This document shows, piece after piece, positions 1 through 7,688 of a stretch of DNA of 32,747 nt. The position numbers and the translations under genes were made by a program. The stretch covers positions 1 to 32,747 of the forward strand of contig CALJVC010000131.1 of the NCBI GenBank assembly GCA_937974845.1, in the 5' to 3' direction. The notes beneath the pieces were generated by a model, which was not told where the DNA came from, did not search any database, and saw only the letters and a list, made by a program, of their open reading frames with translations. Origin of the DNA: an uncultured Pseudogracilibacillus sp. Lineage in GTDB: Bacteria > Bacillota > Bacilli > Bacillales > Amphibacillaceae. Numbering within the stretch: position 1 is the first letter of the stretch; every line of letters begins with the position of its first letter.

Positions 1-108
1 AAATCCGTACAGTTTTTTTATGTCTTTTTTGACTTAAAAAAATTAGAGGTATTGAATGAAATGACTATCCGCTATCTGTTATGATAGGACAAGGAAGGAG
101 TGAAGAGC

Positions 109-2853
109 GTGGAAAAAATGAAAGCACAGTTAGAAGCCTTTCAACATATAAGTAAACGATTCCTTATTACGGTCGTCAGTATCATTATTCTCGTTGCTCT
201 TTTTGTAACGGGGTTTCGTATTGTGACCAATTATATTTGGATGGACAGTCTTGATTTTAGTTCAGTCTATACGACGATTTTGTATAGTAAAGTGACGATC
301 GGCTTGATAGGCTTCGCCTTGTTTTTTATTCTTACATTGCTCACTTTATATTTTATTCGTTATAGTTATATGAAACAATTTGCGCCAAGCCAATTGCCGA
401 AGGCAGTCAGTAGCAAACGTCTATTTTACGCCTTAGGAATGATGATTAGTATTTTTATTGGTTTACTAGGTAGTTCTATTTTACAAAGTATCGGTTGGGA
501 GCCGGTATTAAAGTTTTTTCATTATGAAGATTTTGGGGTCACCGATCCCTATTTTGGTAAGGACGTATCCTTTTACATGTTTGTCCTACCTTTTTTACAA
601 TTTATAATTTACACTTTACTTAATGTATTTATTTTCTTTCTAGTCGTGGAACTTTTGGCATATTCTGTATTGCAAATGTATCGTCATAGTAAGCCGGCCC
701 AAATTCATCTAGCTAGCACTATCGGAATTATCGGTCTACTGTTAGCAAGTATCCATTGGTTTGGCCGTTATGAAACGTTGCTGACGAATCAGGTCAATCT
801 TTTTCAAAAAAGCGTCGTACATGGTTTAAGTTATACGGATCATATCATTAATATTCCAAAAAGTTATATTTTAGCCATTTCTGCCATCGTCTTTACCTTG
901 TGGATTGTCTTGAGTTTATTCCGTGGGAAAATCATGGCCTCCCTTAAACCTTTGGTCTTTTACCTTGCTCTATTTGTCTTGGCGCAAGGAGCCTCTGTAC
1001 TCGTTCAAAGTTTTGTTGTGTCGCCGAATGAATTCGCGAAAGAGGAACCTTACTTAGCCCATAATTTACAGTTAACACGACAAGCCTATGCCTTAGATGA
1101 AATTGAAGTGAAGGAAAATCCAGGCAATGTATCTTTAGATAAACAAATGGTAGAACGGAACAAATTAACGCTCGATAATGTTCGTTTAAATGATGACCGG
1201 CCTTTATTAGACATATATAATCAGCTACAAACCTTTAGAACTTATTATAAGTTCAATGACATAGATATCGACCGCTACGAAGTTGATGGGAAATATGAAC
1301 AAGTTTTCATTGGGGCAAGGGAATTAAGTACAGATAATTTACCGGAACAAGCTCAAACTTGGGTGAATAAAAAATTACGCTATACCCATGGATATGGGAT
1401 TGCGATGAGCCATGTTAATAAAGTAACGAACCAAGGACAGCCGGAATACATGATGAAGAATATCCCGAGCGAAGGGGAGCTCGAGGTAACCCGCCCACAA
1501 ATTTACTTTGGTGAGCAGGATTATCCGAACGTTATTGTCAACTCGAAGGTAGACGAGTTTGACTATCCTACCGGTGAAGAAAACGCTACGAATCGTTACG
1601 AGGAAGAGGCGGGTATACCTCTAAAAGGAATGAATCGTCTTTTATTTGCTTTGAAGGAGAAATCCTTCCGTATCCTCGTGTCGGATCAAATTACATCAGA
1701 GAGTAAACTACTTCAAACGCGGAACATCAGGGACCGGGTGAAACGGATTGCTCCCTTTTTAAACTATGATGACGATCCATATATTTTTGTACGGGATGAC
1801 GGGAGCTTAGCTTGGATTATCGATGCCTATGTAAAGGGTACGAACTATCCTTATTCAGAGGCTTACAAGGGCAATGCCAACTATATTCGTAACTCTGTTA
1901 AAGTGGTTGTCGATGCGTATACGGGAGAAGTGGATTTTTACGTTGTCGAACCGGATGAACCGTTAATACAAACGTATCAAAATATTTTCCCATCGATGTT
2001 TACTACTGAAATACCAGAAGATGTGCAGGCTCATTTCCGTTATCCTGTAGATTTATTTAAAATCCAGACCGCGATGTATGGTACCTACCACATGTCCAAT
2101 TTAGAGGTTTTTTATAACCGAGAGGATTTTTGGCAATATCCTACAGAGAAGTATTTTAACCAAGATATTGAAATGGATCCGTACTACATCACGATGAAAT
2201 TACCTGAATACGATGAGGAAGAGTTTATCTTAATGATGCCTTACACGCCGAAAAATAGGCAAAATATGATTGCTTGGATGGGTGTACGAAATGATGGGGA
2301 ACATTATGGGGAGATGTTCGTATACCGTTTTCCAAAGCAGAAAAACATTTACGGACCGCAACAAATTGAAAATAGAATTAACCAAGATAGCTATATTTCC
2401 CAACAGCTAAACCTATGGTCTCAAGGTGGTTCGGAAGTAATCCGTGGTAACCTCCTCGTCATACCTATTGAGGATACGGTTCTTTATGTAGAACCAGTCT
2501 ATATTGAATCCTCTAATGAGACCTCCCTTCCTGAGGTTAAACGGGTAATCATGGCCTATGAGGACTATATTGTGATGGAAGAAACCTTTGAAAAATCTTT
2601 AAAGAAAATCCTATCCTATGTTGAAAAAGGAACAAAACCTCCGGCCAGTGCAGGAGATGTAGAGGATTTAGAGGAACTTGAAGAAGGCGATGAAGCGGAA
2701 AAAGAAACCTCCAAGGCGCCGATTCTTGAAGCAGAGGAAATTCTCGAGGAACTGAATCGTTTGTTTGACGATTATCAAAAAGCTTTAGCGGATGGCGATT
2801 GGGTGAAGGCTGGAGAGTTAATGAAGGAAATCGAAGCTTATTTAGATCGCTAA
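109..2853 (+). CDS. UPF0182 family membrane protein
   Basis: Large integral membrane protein of the UPF0182 family (Pfam PF03699). Its molecular function is unknown. I prefer the GTG at 109, because AAGGAAGGAG at 91-100 lies 8 bases upstream; a GTG at 100 overlaps that ribosome site, and an ATG at 118 is also possible. From 109 the protein has 914 residues, normal for the family. About seven hydrophobic segments lie near residues 17-39, 61-84, 105-125, 156-186, 201-217, 250-271 and 278-303. A long soluble region follows, probably extracytoplasmic, then a strongly acidic tail from about residue 840 that ends in a helical segment. A strong terminator follows, so it is its own unit. In B. subtilis this position upstream of spoVG holds purR-yabJ. 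Family assignment is firm; function is not known. Confidence 0.9.
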   Translation: MEKMKAQLEAFQHISKRFLITVVSIIILVALFVTGFRIVTNYIWMDSLDFSSVYTTILYSKVTIGLIGFALFFILTLLTLYFIRYSYMKQFAPSQLPKAVSSKRLFYALGMMISIFIGLLGSSILQSIGWEPVLKFFHYEDFGVTDPYFGKDVSFYMFVLPFLQFIIYTLLNVFIFFLVVELLAYSVLQMYRHSKPAQIHLASTIGIIGLLLASIHWFGRYETLLTNQVNLFQKSVVHGLSYTDHIINIPKSYILAISAIVFTLWIVLSLFRGKIMASLKPLVFYLALFVLAQGASVLVQSFVVSPNEFAKEEPYLAHNLQLTRQAYALDEIEVKENPGNVSLDKQMVERNKLTLDNVRLNDDRPLLDIYNQLQTFRTYYKFNDIDIDRYEVDGKYEQVFIGARELSTDNLPEQAQTWVNKKLRYTHGYGIAMSHVNKVTNQGQPEYMMKNIPSEGELEVTRPQIYFGEQDYPNVIVNSKVDEFDYPTGEENATNRYEEEAGIPLKGMNRLLFALKEKSFRILVSDQITSESKLLQTRNIRDRVKRIAPFLNYDDDPYIFVRDDGSLAWIIDAYVKGTNYPYSEAYKGNANYIRNSVKVVVDAYTGEVDFYVVEPDEPLIQTYQNIFPSMFTTEIPEDVQAHFRYPVDLFKIQTAMYGTYHMSNLEVFYNREDFWQYPTEKYFNQDIEMDPYYITMKLPEYDEEEFILMMPYTPKNRQNMIAWMGVRNDGEHYGEMFVYRFPKQKNIYGPQQIENRINQDSYISQQLNLWSQGGSEVIRGNLLVIPIEDTVLYVEPVYIESSNETSLPEVKRVIMAYEDYIVMEETFEKSLKKILSYVEKGTKPPASAGDVEDLEELEEGDEAEKETSKAPILEAEEILEELNRLFDDYQKALADGDWVKAGELMKEIEAYLDR

Positions 2854-2862
2854 CCTAGTTCT

Positions 2863-2897
2863 AAAGATCGAAGTCGGAGACCGGCTTCGATCTTTTT
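2863..2897 (+). terminator. Intrinsic terminator after the UPF0182 gene
   Basis: A 15-bp stem with one G-T pair (AAAGATCGAAG at its base, CGG/CCG near the tip) has a 3-base AGA loop and is followed by a T run. Confidence 0.9.
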
Positions 2898-2903
2898 ATG
2901 ATA

Positions 2904-2925
2904 TTGTCACAATTTTGTCACAATT
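2904..2925. repeat. Perfect tandem 11-bp repeat upstream of spoVG
   Basis: TTGTCACAATT occurs twice with no gap (2904-2914 and 2915-2925). Each copy contains the dyad TTGT-C-ACAA. The spacing of one helical turn, and the position about 15 bp upstream of the candidate spoVG -35, suggest a paired binding site for a regulator. No known regulator is assigned. Confidence 0.6.
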
Positions 2926-2939
2926 AATCCACAAAATAT

Positions 2940-2969
2940 AAAGGAAAAAGCCCTATCTTTGTAGAAAAG
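2940..2969 (+). promoter_or_regulatory. Candidate sigma-H promoter of spoVG
   Basis: AAAGGAAAA (2940-2948) fits the sigma-H -35 consensus RnAGGAwWW. Twelve bases later GTAGAAAAG (2961-2969) fits the -10 RnnGAATww with one mismatch (GAAA for GAAT). B. subtilis spoVG is a classic sigma-H gene. A true GAAT lies at 2969-2972, but with a spacer that is too long. Confidence 0.5.
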
Positions 2970-3013
2970 AATATATAAGCAACCAATATAATACTTCAAG
3001 AGGGGGATAAAAA

Positions 3014-3313
3014 GTGGAAGTTACTGACGTAAGATTAAGAAGAGTGAACACAGAAGGAAAAATGAAAGCGATTGCTTCTGTAACCTTTGATGATGAATTC
3101 GTTGTTCATGATGTACGCGTAATCGATGGAAATAATGGAATGTTTGTCGCCATGCCTTCGAAACGTACGGCGGATGGAGAATTTAGAGATATTGCCCATC
3201 CAATCAATTCCCAAACTCGTGAAAAAATTCAAGTAGCTGTATTAGAAGCTTACGAGGCGCGGGAAGCTGAAGCGACCGGTGTAGTTAATCTAGAAAGCGC
3301 TGGTGCATCTTAA
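3014..3313 (+). CDS. spoVG: SpoVG, sporulation/septation regulator
   Basis: SpoVG is a small conserved RNA-binding regulator that affects asymmetric septation and cortex formation in B. subtilis, and virulence traits in other Firmicutes. The 99-residue protein is almost family length (97 in B. subtilis) and starts with the conserved MEVTDVRLRRV. The middle contains FDDEFVVHDVRVIDGNNG and VAMPSKR, and the region after it reads DIAHPINSQTREKI. Only the last ten or so residues vary. The start is GTG with a purine-rich AGAGGGGG just upstream. It is preceded by a candidate sigma-H promoter and a tandem repeat and ends at a strong terminator, so it is probably monocistronic. Identification is essentially certain. 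Confidence 0.98.
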   Translation: MEVTDVRLRRVNTEGKMKAIASVTFDDEFVVHDVRVIDGNNGMFVAMPSKRTADGEFRDIAHPINSQTREKIQVAVLEAYEAREAEATGVVNLESAGAS

Positions 3314-3339
3314 TCGATAAGATACGTACGAAATATAGT

Positions 3340-3372
3340 TAGACTCAGCAAAGGTTTGCTGAGTCTATTTTA
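3340..3372 (+). terminator. Intrinsic terminator after spoVG
   Basis: TAGACTCAGCAAA pairs with TTTGCTGAGTCTA around a 2-base centre (the tip opens in practice), followed by TTTTATTT. Confidence 0.9.
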
Positions 3373-3503
3373 TTTAGAATAGAAAGGGAACAAAGGCCGG
3401 AAAATAATGATATAATGGATTAGTTAATAATTGTTTTCGATTGAATTACGCCACTGTTTCGGTTATTATCTTATAATGGAAGAGAATAGGTGGAGGATGC
3501 GTG

Positions 3504-4877
3504 ATGAAGAATCGATATTCAATCATTTTAGCCGCTGGGCAAGGAACGCGTATGAAATCGGATTTATATAAAGTACTCCATCCGATTTTAGGTAAACCGA
3601 TGATCGAATACGTCATCGAGGCCTTACAAGCAATCCAAACCGACCATCTCGTAACCGTAGTTGGCTACGGTGCAGAGAAAGTGAAGGAAACGGTCGGGAA
3701 TCGTAGCGACTTTGTGTTACAGGAAGAACAACTAGGTACCGCCCACGCTGTACGTCAAGCGGAGGCTTTACTCTCAGGAAAGCCAGGAACGACCCTCGTC
3801 GTCTGTGGTGATACTCCGTTGATTACGGCCGAAACCTTTGAGGAACTTTTTGCCTTCCATGAAAAGGAAGGGGCGAAGGCAACGATTCTAACGACAAAAG
3901 TGGAAGATCCGACCGGTTATGGTCGCATCATCCGGAATGATTCGGGCGAAGTGGAGCGAATCGTCGAGGAAAAGGACGCCGATGAGAAGGAAAGGCAAGT
4001 ACAAGAGATTAATACGGGTACGTACTGTTTCGATAATGAGCTTCTTTTTGAGGCGCTTAAACAAGTCGATAACAACAATGCCCAAGGAGAGTATTACTTA
4101 CCTGATGTTATTGAGATTTTACGAAAACAAGGTGAGAAAATCTCAGCCTTCGTAACGGAAAACAATGAAGAAACAATTGGTATAAACGATCGTGTCGCCC
4201 TTGCTGAGGCCGAAGCGATCATGAAACGTCGTATCAACCGTTACCATATGCAACAGGGTGTAACGATAATTGATCCAGAACAGACGTATATTGGTCCTGA
4301 TGTGACAATTGCCCAGGATGTCACGATTTATCCTGGTACGTTGATTTTAGGAAAAAGCGATATTCATAAAGGTGCAATTATTGGCCCTCATAGTGATCTG
4401 CGAGATGCCGTCGTGGGGGAAAATACTTCTGTTCGACAAAGTACTATAAACAGTAGTAAAATAGGAGATAATGTAAACGTTGGTCCCTATGCACATATTC
4501 GACCAGAATCGAATGTAGGTGATAACGTCAGAATAGGTAATTTTGTCGAAATTAAAAAATCAGATATCGCTACGGGTGCGAAGATACCCCATCTAAGTTA
4601 TATCGGAGACGCGAAGGTTGGCGAAAGAGTCAATATTGGCTCCGGTACAATTACAGTAAATTACGATGGGAAAAACAAGCATGAAACAATTATAGGAGAT
4701 GACTCCTTTATCGGTTGTAATGCGAACTTAGTCGCACCGGTAACGATTGAACCTGGCGCTTATGTGGCGGCCGGTTCTACGATTACAAGAGATGTTCCCC
4801 AAGATTCTTTAGCGATCGGTAGGGCAAGGCAGGAAAACAAAGAAAATTACGTTAAGAGACTATTAAACCGAAAATAA
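3504..4877 (+). CDS. glmU: Bifunctional GlmU: GlcNAc-1-P uridyltransferase / GlcN-1-P acetyltransferase
   Basis: GlmU makes UDP-GlcNAc, the precursor of peptidoglycan and teichoic acids. It acetylates glucosamine-1-phosphate and then transfers UMP. The N-terminal pyrophosphorylase domain carries LAAGQGTRMKS (residues 9-19) and, further on, QLGTAHAV and CGDTPL. From about residue 250 the protein becomes a left-handed beta-helix of hexapeptide repeats, with HIRPES, NFVEIKKS, HLSYIGDA and TVNYDGKNKH typical of the acetyltransferase. The length is 457 residues (456 in B. subtilis). The ATG at 3504 is preferred over the GTG at 3501 because TGGAGG sits 7 bases upstream of it. prs follows 20 bases downstream, as in B. 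subtilis, so the genes are probably cotranscribed. TATAAT-like hexamers at 3411 and 3472 lack a convincing -35. Confidence 0.98.
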   Translation: MKNRYSIILAAGQGTRMKSDLYKVLHPILGKPMIEYVIEALQAIQTDHLVTVVGYGAEKVKETVGNRSDFVLQEEQLGTAHAVRQAEALLSGKPGTTLVVCGDTPLITAETFEELFAFHEKEGAKATILTTKVEDPTGYGRIIRNDSGEVERIVEEKDADEKERQVQEINTGTYCFDNELLFEALKQVDNNNAQGEYYLPDVIEILRKQGEKISAFVTENNEETIGINDRVALAEAEAIMKRRINRYHMQQGVTIIDPEQTYIGPDVTIAQDVTIYPGTLILGKSDIHKGAIIGPHSDLRDAVVGENTSVRQSTINSSKIGDNVNVGPYAHIRPESNVGDNVRIGNFVEIKKSDIATGAKIPHLSYIGDAKVGERVNIGSGTITVNYDGKNKHETIIGDDSFIGCNANLVAPVTIEPGAYVAAGSTITRDVPQDSLAIGRARQENKENYVKRLLNRK

Positions 4878-4897
4878 TTATTTGGAGGGCTACATTT

Positions 4898-5851
4898 ATG
4901 TCATCGACATATCGTGACGATTCATTACAACTTTTCACATTAAATTCGAACCAGCCACTAGCTGAAGAAATCGCAAACCATATTGGTGTTGAACTAGGAA
5001 AATGTACGGTATCGACCTTTAGCGATGGTGAGACACAAATCAATATTGAGGAAAGTGTCCGAGGCCGAGACGTATTTGTGATCCAATCAACATCCGAACC
5101 GGTAAACGATAATATTATGGAACTACTAATTTTAGTAGACGCCCTGAAGCGGGCTTCCGCAGCAACGATTAATATTGTGATCCCTTATTATGGTTACGCG
5201 AGGCAGGACCGTAAGGCACGTTCCCGAGAACCGATTACAGCGAAACTAGTCGCAAATTTAATCGAAAAAACCGGGGCTAGCCGGGTCGTTACGTTAGATT
5301 TACATGCGCCACAGATTCAAGGCTTTTTCGATATTCCAATCGATCATCTACAAGGCGTACCATTACTCGCTAGCTATATAGAACAGAAGAACTTAACAGA
5401 TGTCGTTGTAGTATCTCCAGACCATGGAGGCGTTATTCGCGCCCGTCGTATGGCGGATTATTTAAAAGCACCGATTGGCATTATCGACAAGCGTCGTCCA
5501 AAGCCAAATGTTGCAGAAGTAATGAATATTATTGGAGATATCGAGGGGAAAACTGCTGTCATCGTCGATGACATTATCGATACCGCAGGGACGATGCAAT
5601 TGGCAGCAGATGCCCTGATTGAAAAAGGGGCGAAGGAAGTTTATGCTTGCGCCACTCACCCTGTCCTCTCAGGACCGGCGATTGAACGGATAGAAAATTC
5701 ACAAATTAAAGAACTGGTAGTAACGAATACGATTCAGCTACCGAAGGAAAAGCAAATCGATAAAATTACTCAACTATCTGTCGCAGAGTTAATAGGTGAA
5801 GCTATTATTCGTATTCATGAAGATAAATCAATCAGTACCTTATTTGACTAA
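4898..5851 (+). CDS. prs: Ribose-phosphate pyrophosphokinase (PRPP synthetase)
   Basis: It converts ribose-5-phosphate and ATP to PRPP for purine, pyrimidine, NAD, histidine and tryptophan synthesis. It has 317 residues, identical in length to B. subtilis Prs. Visible signatures are FSDGET with INIEESVRG near the N-terminus, the catalytic loop YYGYARQDRKARSREPITAK at about residues 97-116, DLHAPQIQGFFDIP, and the PRPP loop VIVDDIIDTAGT near residues 221-232. The ATG has TTGGAGG upstream. It sits between glmU and the L25 gene, only 22 bases before the latter, consistent with a glmU-prs-ctc transcript. Confidence 0.99.
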   Translation: MSSTYRDDSLQLFTLNSNQPLAEEIANHIGVELGKCTVSTFSDGETQINIEESVRGRDVFVIQSTSEPVNDNIMELLILVDALKRASAATINIVIPYYGYARQDRKARSREPITAKLVANLIEKTGASRVVTLDLHAPQIQGFFDIPIDHLQGVPLLASYIEQKNLTDVVVVSPDHGGVIRARRMADYLKAPIGIIDKRRPKPNVAEVMNIIGDIEGKTAVIVDDIIDTAGTMQLAADALIEKGAKEVYACATHPVLSGPAIERIENSQIKELVVTNTIQLPKEKQIDKITQLSVAELIGEAIIRIHEDKSISTLFD

Positions 5852-5873
5852 AAAAAGTTTGGAGGATTATACA

Positions 5874-6524
5874 ATGGGAGTAAGTTTAAAAGCACAAAAA
5901 CGGGAAAACTTAACCCGTGGAGCAACGAATCAAATTAGAAAAGAGGGAGGAATCCCTGCAGTTGTCTATGGTAAAGGAGAAGAGACGTTCACGGTTTCTG
6001 TCGATAGCGTCGAGCTATTAAAGACTGTCCGTGATGAAGGACGAAACGCAATCATTACGTTAGACGTAGAAGAGGGCGAAACTGTCGACGTCATGTTACA
6101 CGAGTACCAAACTGACCCAATCAAGGGAAATGTGATTCATGCAGATTTCTTCATCGTTGACTTAACGGAAGAAATTGATGTTGAGGTACCATTACGTCTC
6201 GAAGGAGATCCGGCAGGTGTTCGCGAAGGTGGTATTTTACAACAGCCATTATACGAATTACAAATCCGCGTGAAGCCTCGCGATATTCCTGAAGAAATCG
6301 TCCTGAATGTAGAAGATTTAGAAATCGGAGATAGTATTGCTATAAGCGACTTACCAAAGTCAGACCTTTATGAATATTTAGATGATGAGGAAACGACGGT
6401 AGCGGTCGTCTTAGCACCACAAGAAGAAGAATTAGAACCAGCAGAAGACGTCGACTTTAGCGCAGAGCCTGAACTCGTAGGCGCTGATGATAAAGAAGAT
6501 GCCGATGCTGAAGAAACTGAATAA
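5874..6524 (+). CDS. rplY: Ribosomal protein bL25, Ctc/TL5 type
   Basis: General stress protein Ctc binds 5S rRNA in the central protuberance of the 50S subunit. The open frame extends upstream into prs, but the real start is ATG 5874: GGAGG lies 8 bases upstream and the protein then begins MGVSLKAQKRENLTRGATNQ as expected. The 216 residues comprise the N-terminal L25 beta-barrel (about 1-95, with GGIPAVVYGKGEE and ADFF) and the C-terminal TL5 domain (VPLRLEGDPAGVREGG, then VKPRDIPEEI). A strongly acidic tail of about 30 residues follows. B. subtilis ctc has a sigma-B promoter. I see no GTTT/GGGTAT pair in the last ~90 bp of prs, so the stress promoter may be absent here. Confidence 0.96.
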   Translation: MGVSLKAQKRENLTRGATNQIRKEGGIPAVVYGKGEETFTVSVDSVELLKTVRDEGRNAIITLDVEEGETVDVMLHEYQTDPIKGNVIHADFFIVDLTEEIDVEVPLRLEGDPAGVREGGILQQPLYELQIRVKPRDIPEEIVLNVEDLEIGDSIAISDLPKSDLYEYLDDEETTVAVVLAPQEEELEPAEDVDFSAEPELVGADDKEDADAEETE

Positions 6525-6551
6525 AGCCTACGCTATATGCATGAAGTAATT

Positions 6552-6595
6552 TCCCTCCTAGGTTAGATTTTTTATGAAGAATCTAACAGGAGGGA
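6552..6595 (+). other. Long hairpin between rplY and pth
   Basis: TCCCTCCT (6552-6559) pairs with AGGAGGGA (6588-6595), and GTTAGATT (6562-6569) with AATCTAAC (6580-6587). This gives 16 base pairs with a 2-base bulge and a 10-base loop. The downstream sequence is ATTATTATATAT rather than a clean T run, so it may be a weak terminator, a processing site or a regulatory element. Confidence 0.6.
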
Positions 6596-6624
6596 TTATT
6601 ATATATAGGAAAGTGTGAGCCTTT

Positions 6625-7188
6625 ATGAAAGCTATTGTAGGATTAGGTAATCCAGGGAAAAAGTATGAAAATACCCGACATAATATTGGTTTTATGGTCA
6701 TCGATGAATTGTATCGCCGGTTTAATGTTCAAGGTTCTCAGAAAAAGTTTAACTGTGAGTTTACGACTGTTACGACGGGAGAAGGGAAATTGCTCCTTGT
6801 AAAACCATTAACGTTTATGAACCTTTCTGGTGAAGGGGTTCGACCTCTACTCGACTATTTCTCGATTACGGCGGAAAACACTCTAGTGATCTACGATGAT
6901 TTAGACTTGCCTACTGGACGAATCCGATTACGGGAAAAGGGTGGTCATGGTGGTCACAATGGGATTCGTTCGTTGATTGATCATTTAGGGACGAAAGAAT
7001 TTAAACGATTACGTATCGGTATCGGTCGTCCGATGGATCGTACACCGATTGTCAATTATGTCTTACAAAATTTTTCAAAGGCTGAAGTAACCGACGTACA
7101 TCAAGCTATCCAAATTGCCTCTGATGCCTGTGAACAATGGCTTCAACAGCCCTTTGCTAATGTGATGAACGAGTACAATGCCAAGTAA
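6625..7188 (+). CDS. pth: Peptidyl-tRNA hydrolase (SpoVC)
   Basis: It hydrolyses peptidyl-tRNA released from stalled ribosomes. In B. subtilis the gene is also known as spoVC because a mutation blocks late sporulation. The 187-residue protein shows GLGNPG (6-11), ENTRHNIGF with the catalytic His19, KPLTFMNLSGE, YDDLDLP with the catalytic Asp, and KGGHGGHNGIRS, all family hallmarks. The start is ATG 6625. Its ribosome site is weak: AGGA at 6608-6611 is 13 bases away, and the strong AGGAGGG at 6588-6594 is too distant and lies in the arm of a hairpin. It sits between rplY and fin as in B. subtilis. Confidence 0.98.
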   Translation: MKAIVGLGNPGKKYENTRHNIGFMVIDELYRRFNVQGSQKKFNCEFTTVTTGEGKLLLVKPLTFMNLSGEGVRPLLDYFSITAENTLVIYDDLDLPTGRIRLREKGGHGGHNGIRSLIDHLGTKEFKRLRIGIGRPMDRTPIVNYVLQNFSKAEVTDVHQAIQIASDACEQWLQQPFANVMNEYNAK

Positions 7189-7201
7189 AAGTAAAATGCC
7201 T

Positions 7202-7230
7202 GTATAAATTATGAAGAATCGGACACACTT
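7202..7230 (+). promoter_or_regulatory. Candidate sigma-F promoter of fin
   Basis: GTATA (7202-7206) matches the forespore -35. GGACACACTT (7221-7230) fits the sigma-F -10 pattern GGnnAnAnTw at its fixed positions. The spacer is 14 bp, one shorter than usual. B. subtilis fin is sigma-F dependent. An inverted repeat CACTTAC/GTAAGTG (7226-7232, 7243-7249) overlaps the -10. Confidence 0.5.
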
Positions 7231-7280
7231 ACATACGAGTACGTAAGTGCATTAGTGTGTTCGAGGAGGTAATGGCTGTC

Positions 7281-7511
7281 ATGGCAATCATTTATCGTTG
7301 CCGTCATTGCGGTCATACGATAGGCGTTTTAAAACAACAAGTCATTTCGACATCGAGCTTAGGCTGGGATGCTTTAAGTGCCCAGGATAAGCGACAAATG
7401 ATTCAATATAAAGAGAATGGCGACGTACACATTTACTCGATTTGTGAGAATTGCGAAGATACGCTCACCCAATACCCTGATTATTATGAACTAGAATATT
7501 TTTTACAATAG
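7281..7511 (+). CDS. fin: Fin, anti-sigma-F factor
   Basis: Fin (formerly YabK) is made in the forespore under sigma-F and inhibits sigma-F, helping the switch to sigma-G. From ATG 7281 the protein has 76 residues, the length of B. subtilis Fin. GAGGAGG (7263-7269) is 11 bases upstream; ATG 7272 is in frame but too close to it. The sequence carries two Cys pairs, CRHC near residue 6 and CENC near residue 56, consistent with a zinc-binding fold. The core SLGWDAL and MIQYKENGDVHIYSICENC is typical. It follows pth, has its own forespore-type promoter and ends at a terminator before mfd. Confidence 0.93.
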   Translation: MAIIYRCRHCGHTIGVLKQQVISTSSLGWDALSAQDKRQMIQYKENGDVHIYSICENCEDTLTQYPDYYELEYFLQ

Positions 7512-7521
7512 TTTTTACTCC

Positions 7522-7547
7522 GCTTTGGTTTATACCAAAGCATTTTT
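7522..7547 (+). terminator. Intrinsic terminator after fin
   Basis: GCTTTGGT (7522-7529) pairs with ACCAAAGC (7534-7541) around TTAT, followed by ATTTTT. Confidence 0.85.
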
Positions 7548-7688
7548 CGCTTGCCTGAAATGTACTTGCTTTTACCGGTGCAATTCTTCATACAAACTAT
7601 TTCGTCACATACGTATAGCATACATAGGATAAATGATGACGGGTTTTTAAGCTTTTGAACATTCGGGTATACATATGGAGGTTCTAGA

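Noticed and set aside
77..85. Extended -10 TGTTATGAT before the UPF0182 gene
   Set aside because: Its start site would fall inside the ribosome site, leaving no usable leader. An alternative TTGACT at 29-34 pairs only with a poor -10, so no promoter is called.
3405..3480. TATAAT hexamers before glmU (3411 and 3472) as promoters
   Set aside because: Neither has a recognisable -35 at 16-18 bp. One may still be real, but it cannot be supported here.
5796..5873. N-terminal extension of the L25 frame into prs
   Set aside because: It has no ribosome site. The conserved L25 N-terminus starts at ATG 5874, with GGAGG at the right distance.
5780..5873. Sigma-B promoter for ctc, expected from B. subtilis
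   Set aside because: No GTTT and GGGTAT pair with suitable spacing is visible in this stretch.
7596..7630. CATACATA before mfd as a sigma-E or sigma-G -10
   Set aside because: No acceptable -35 lies at the spacing required for either factor.
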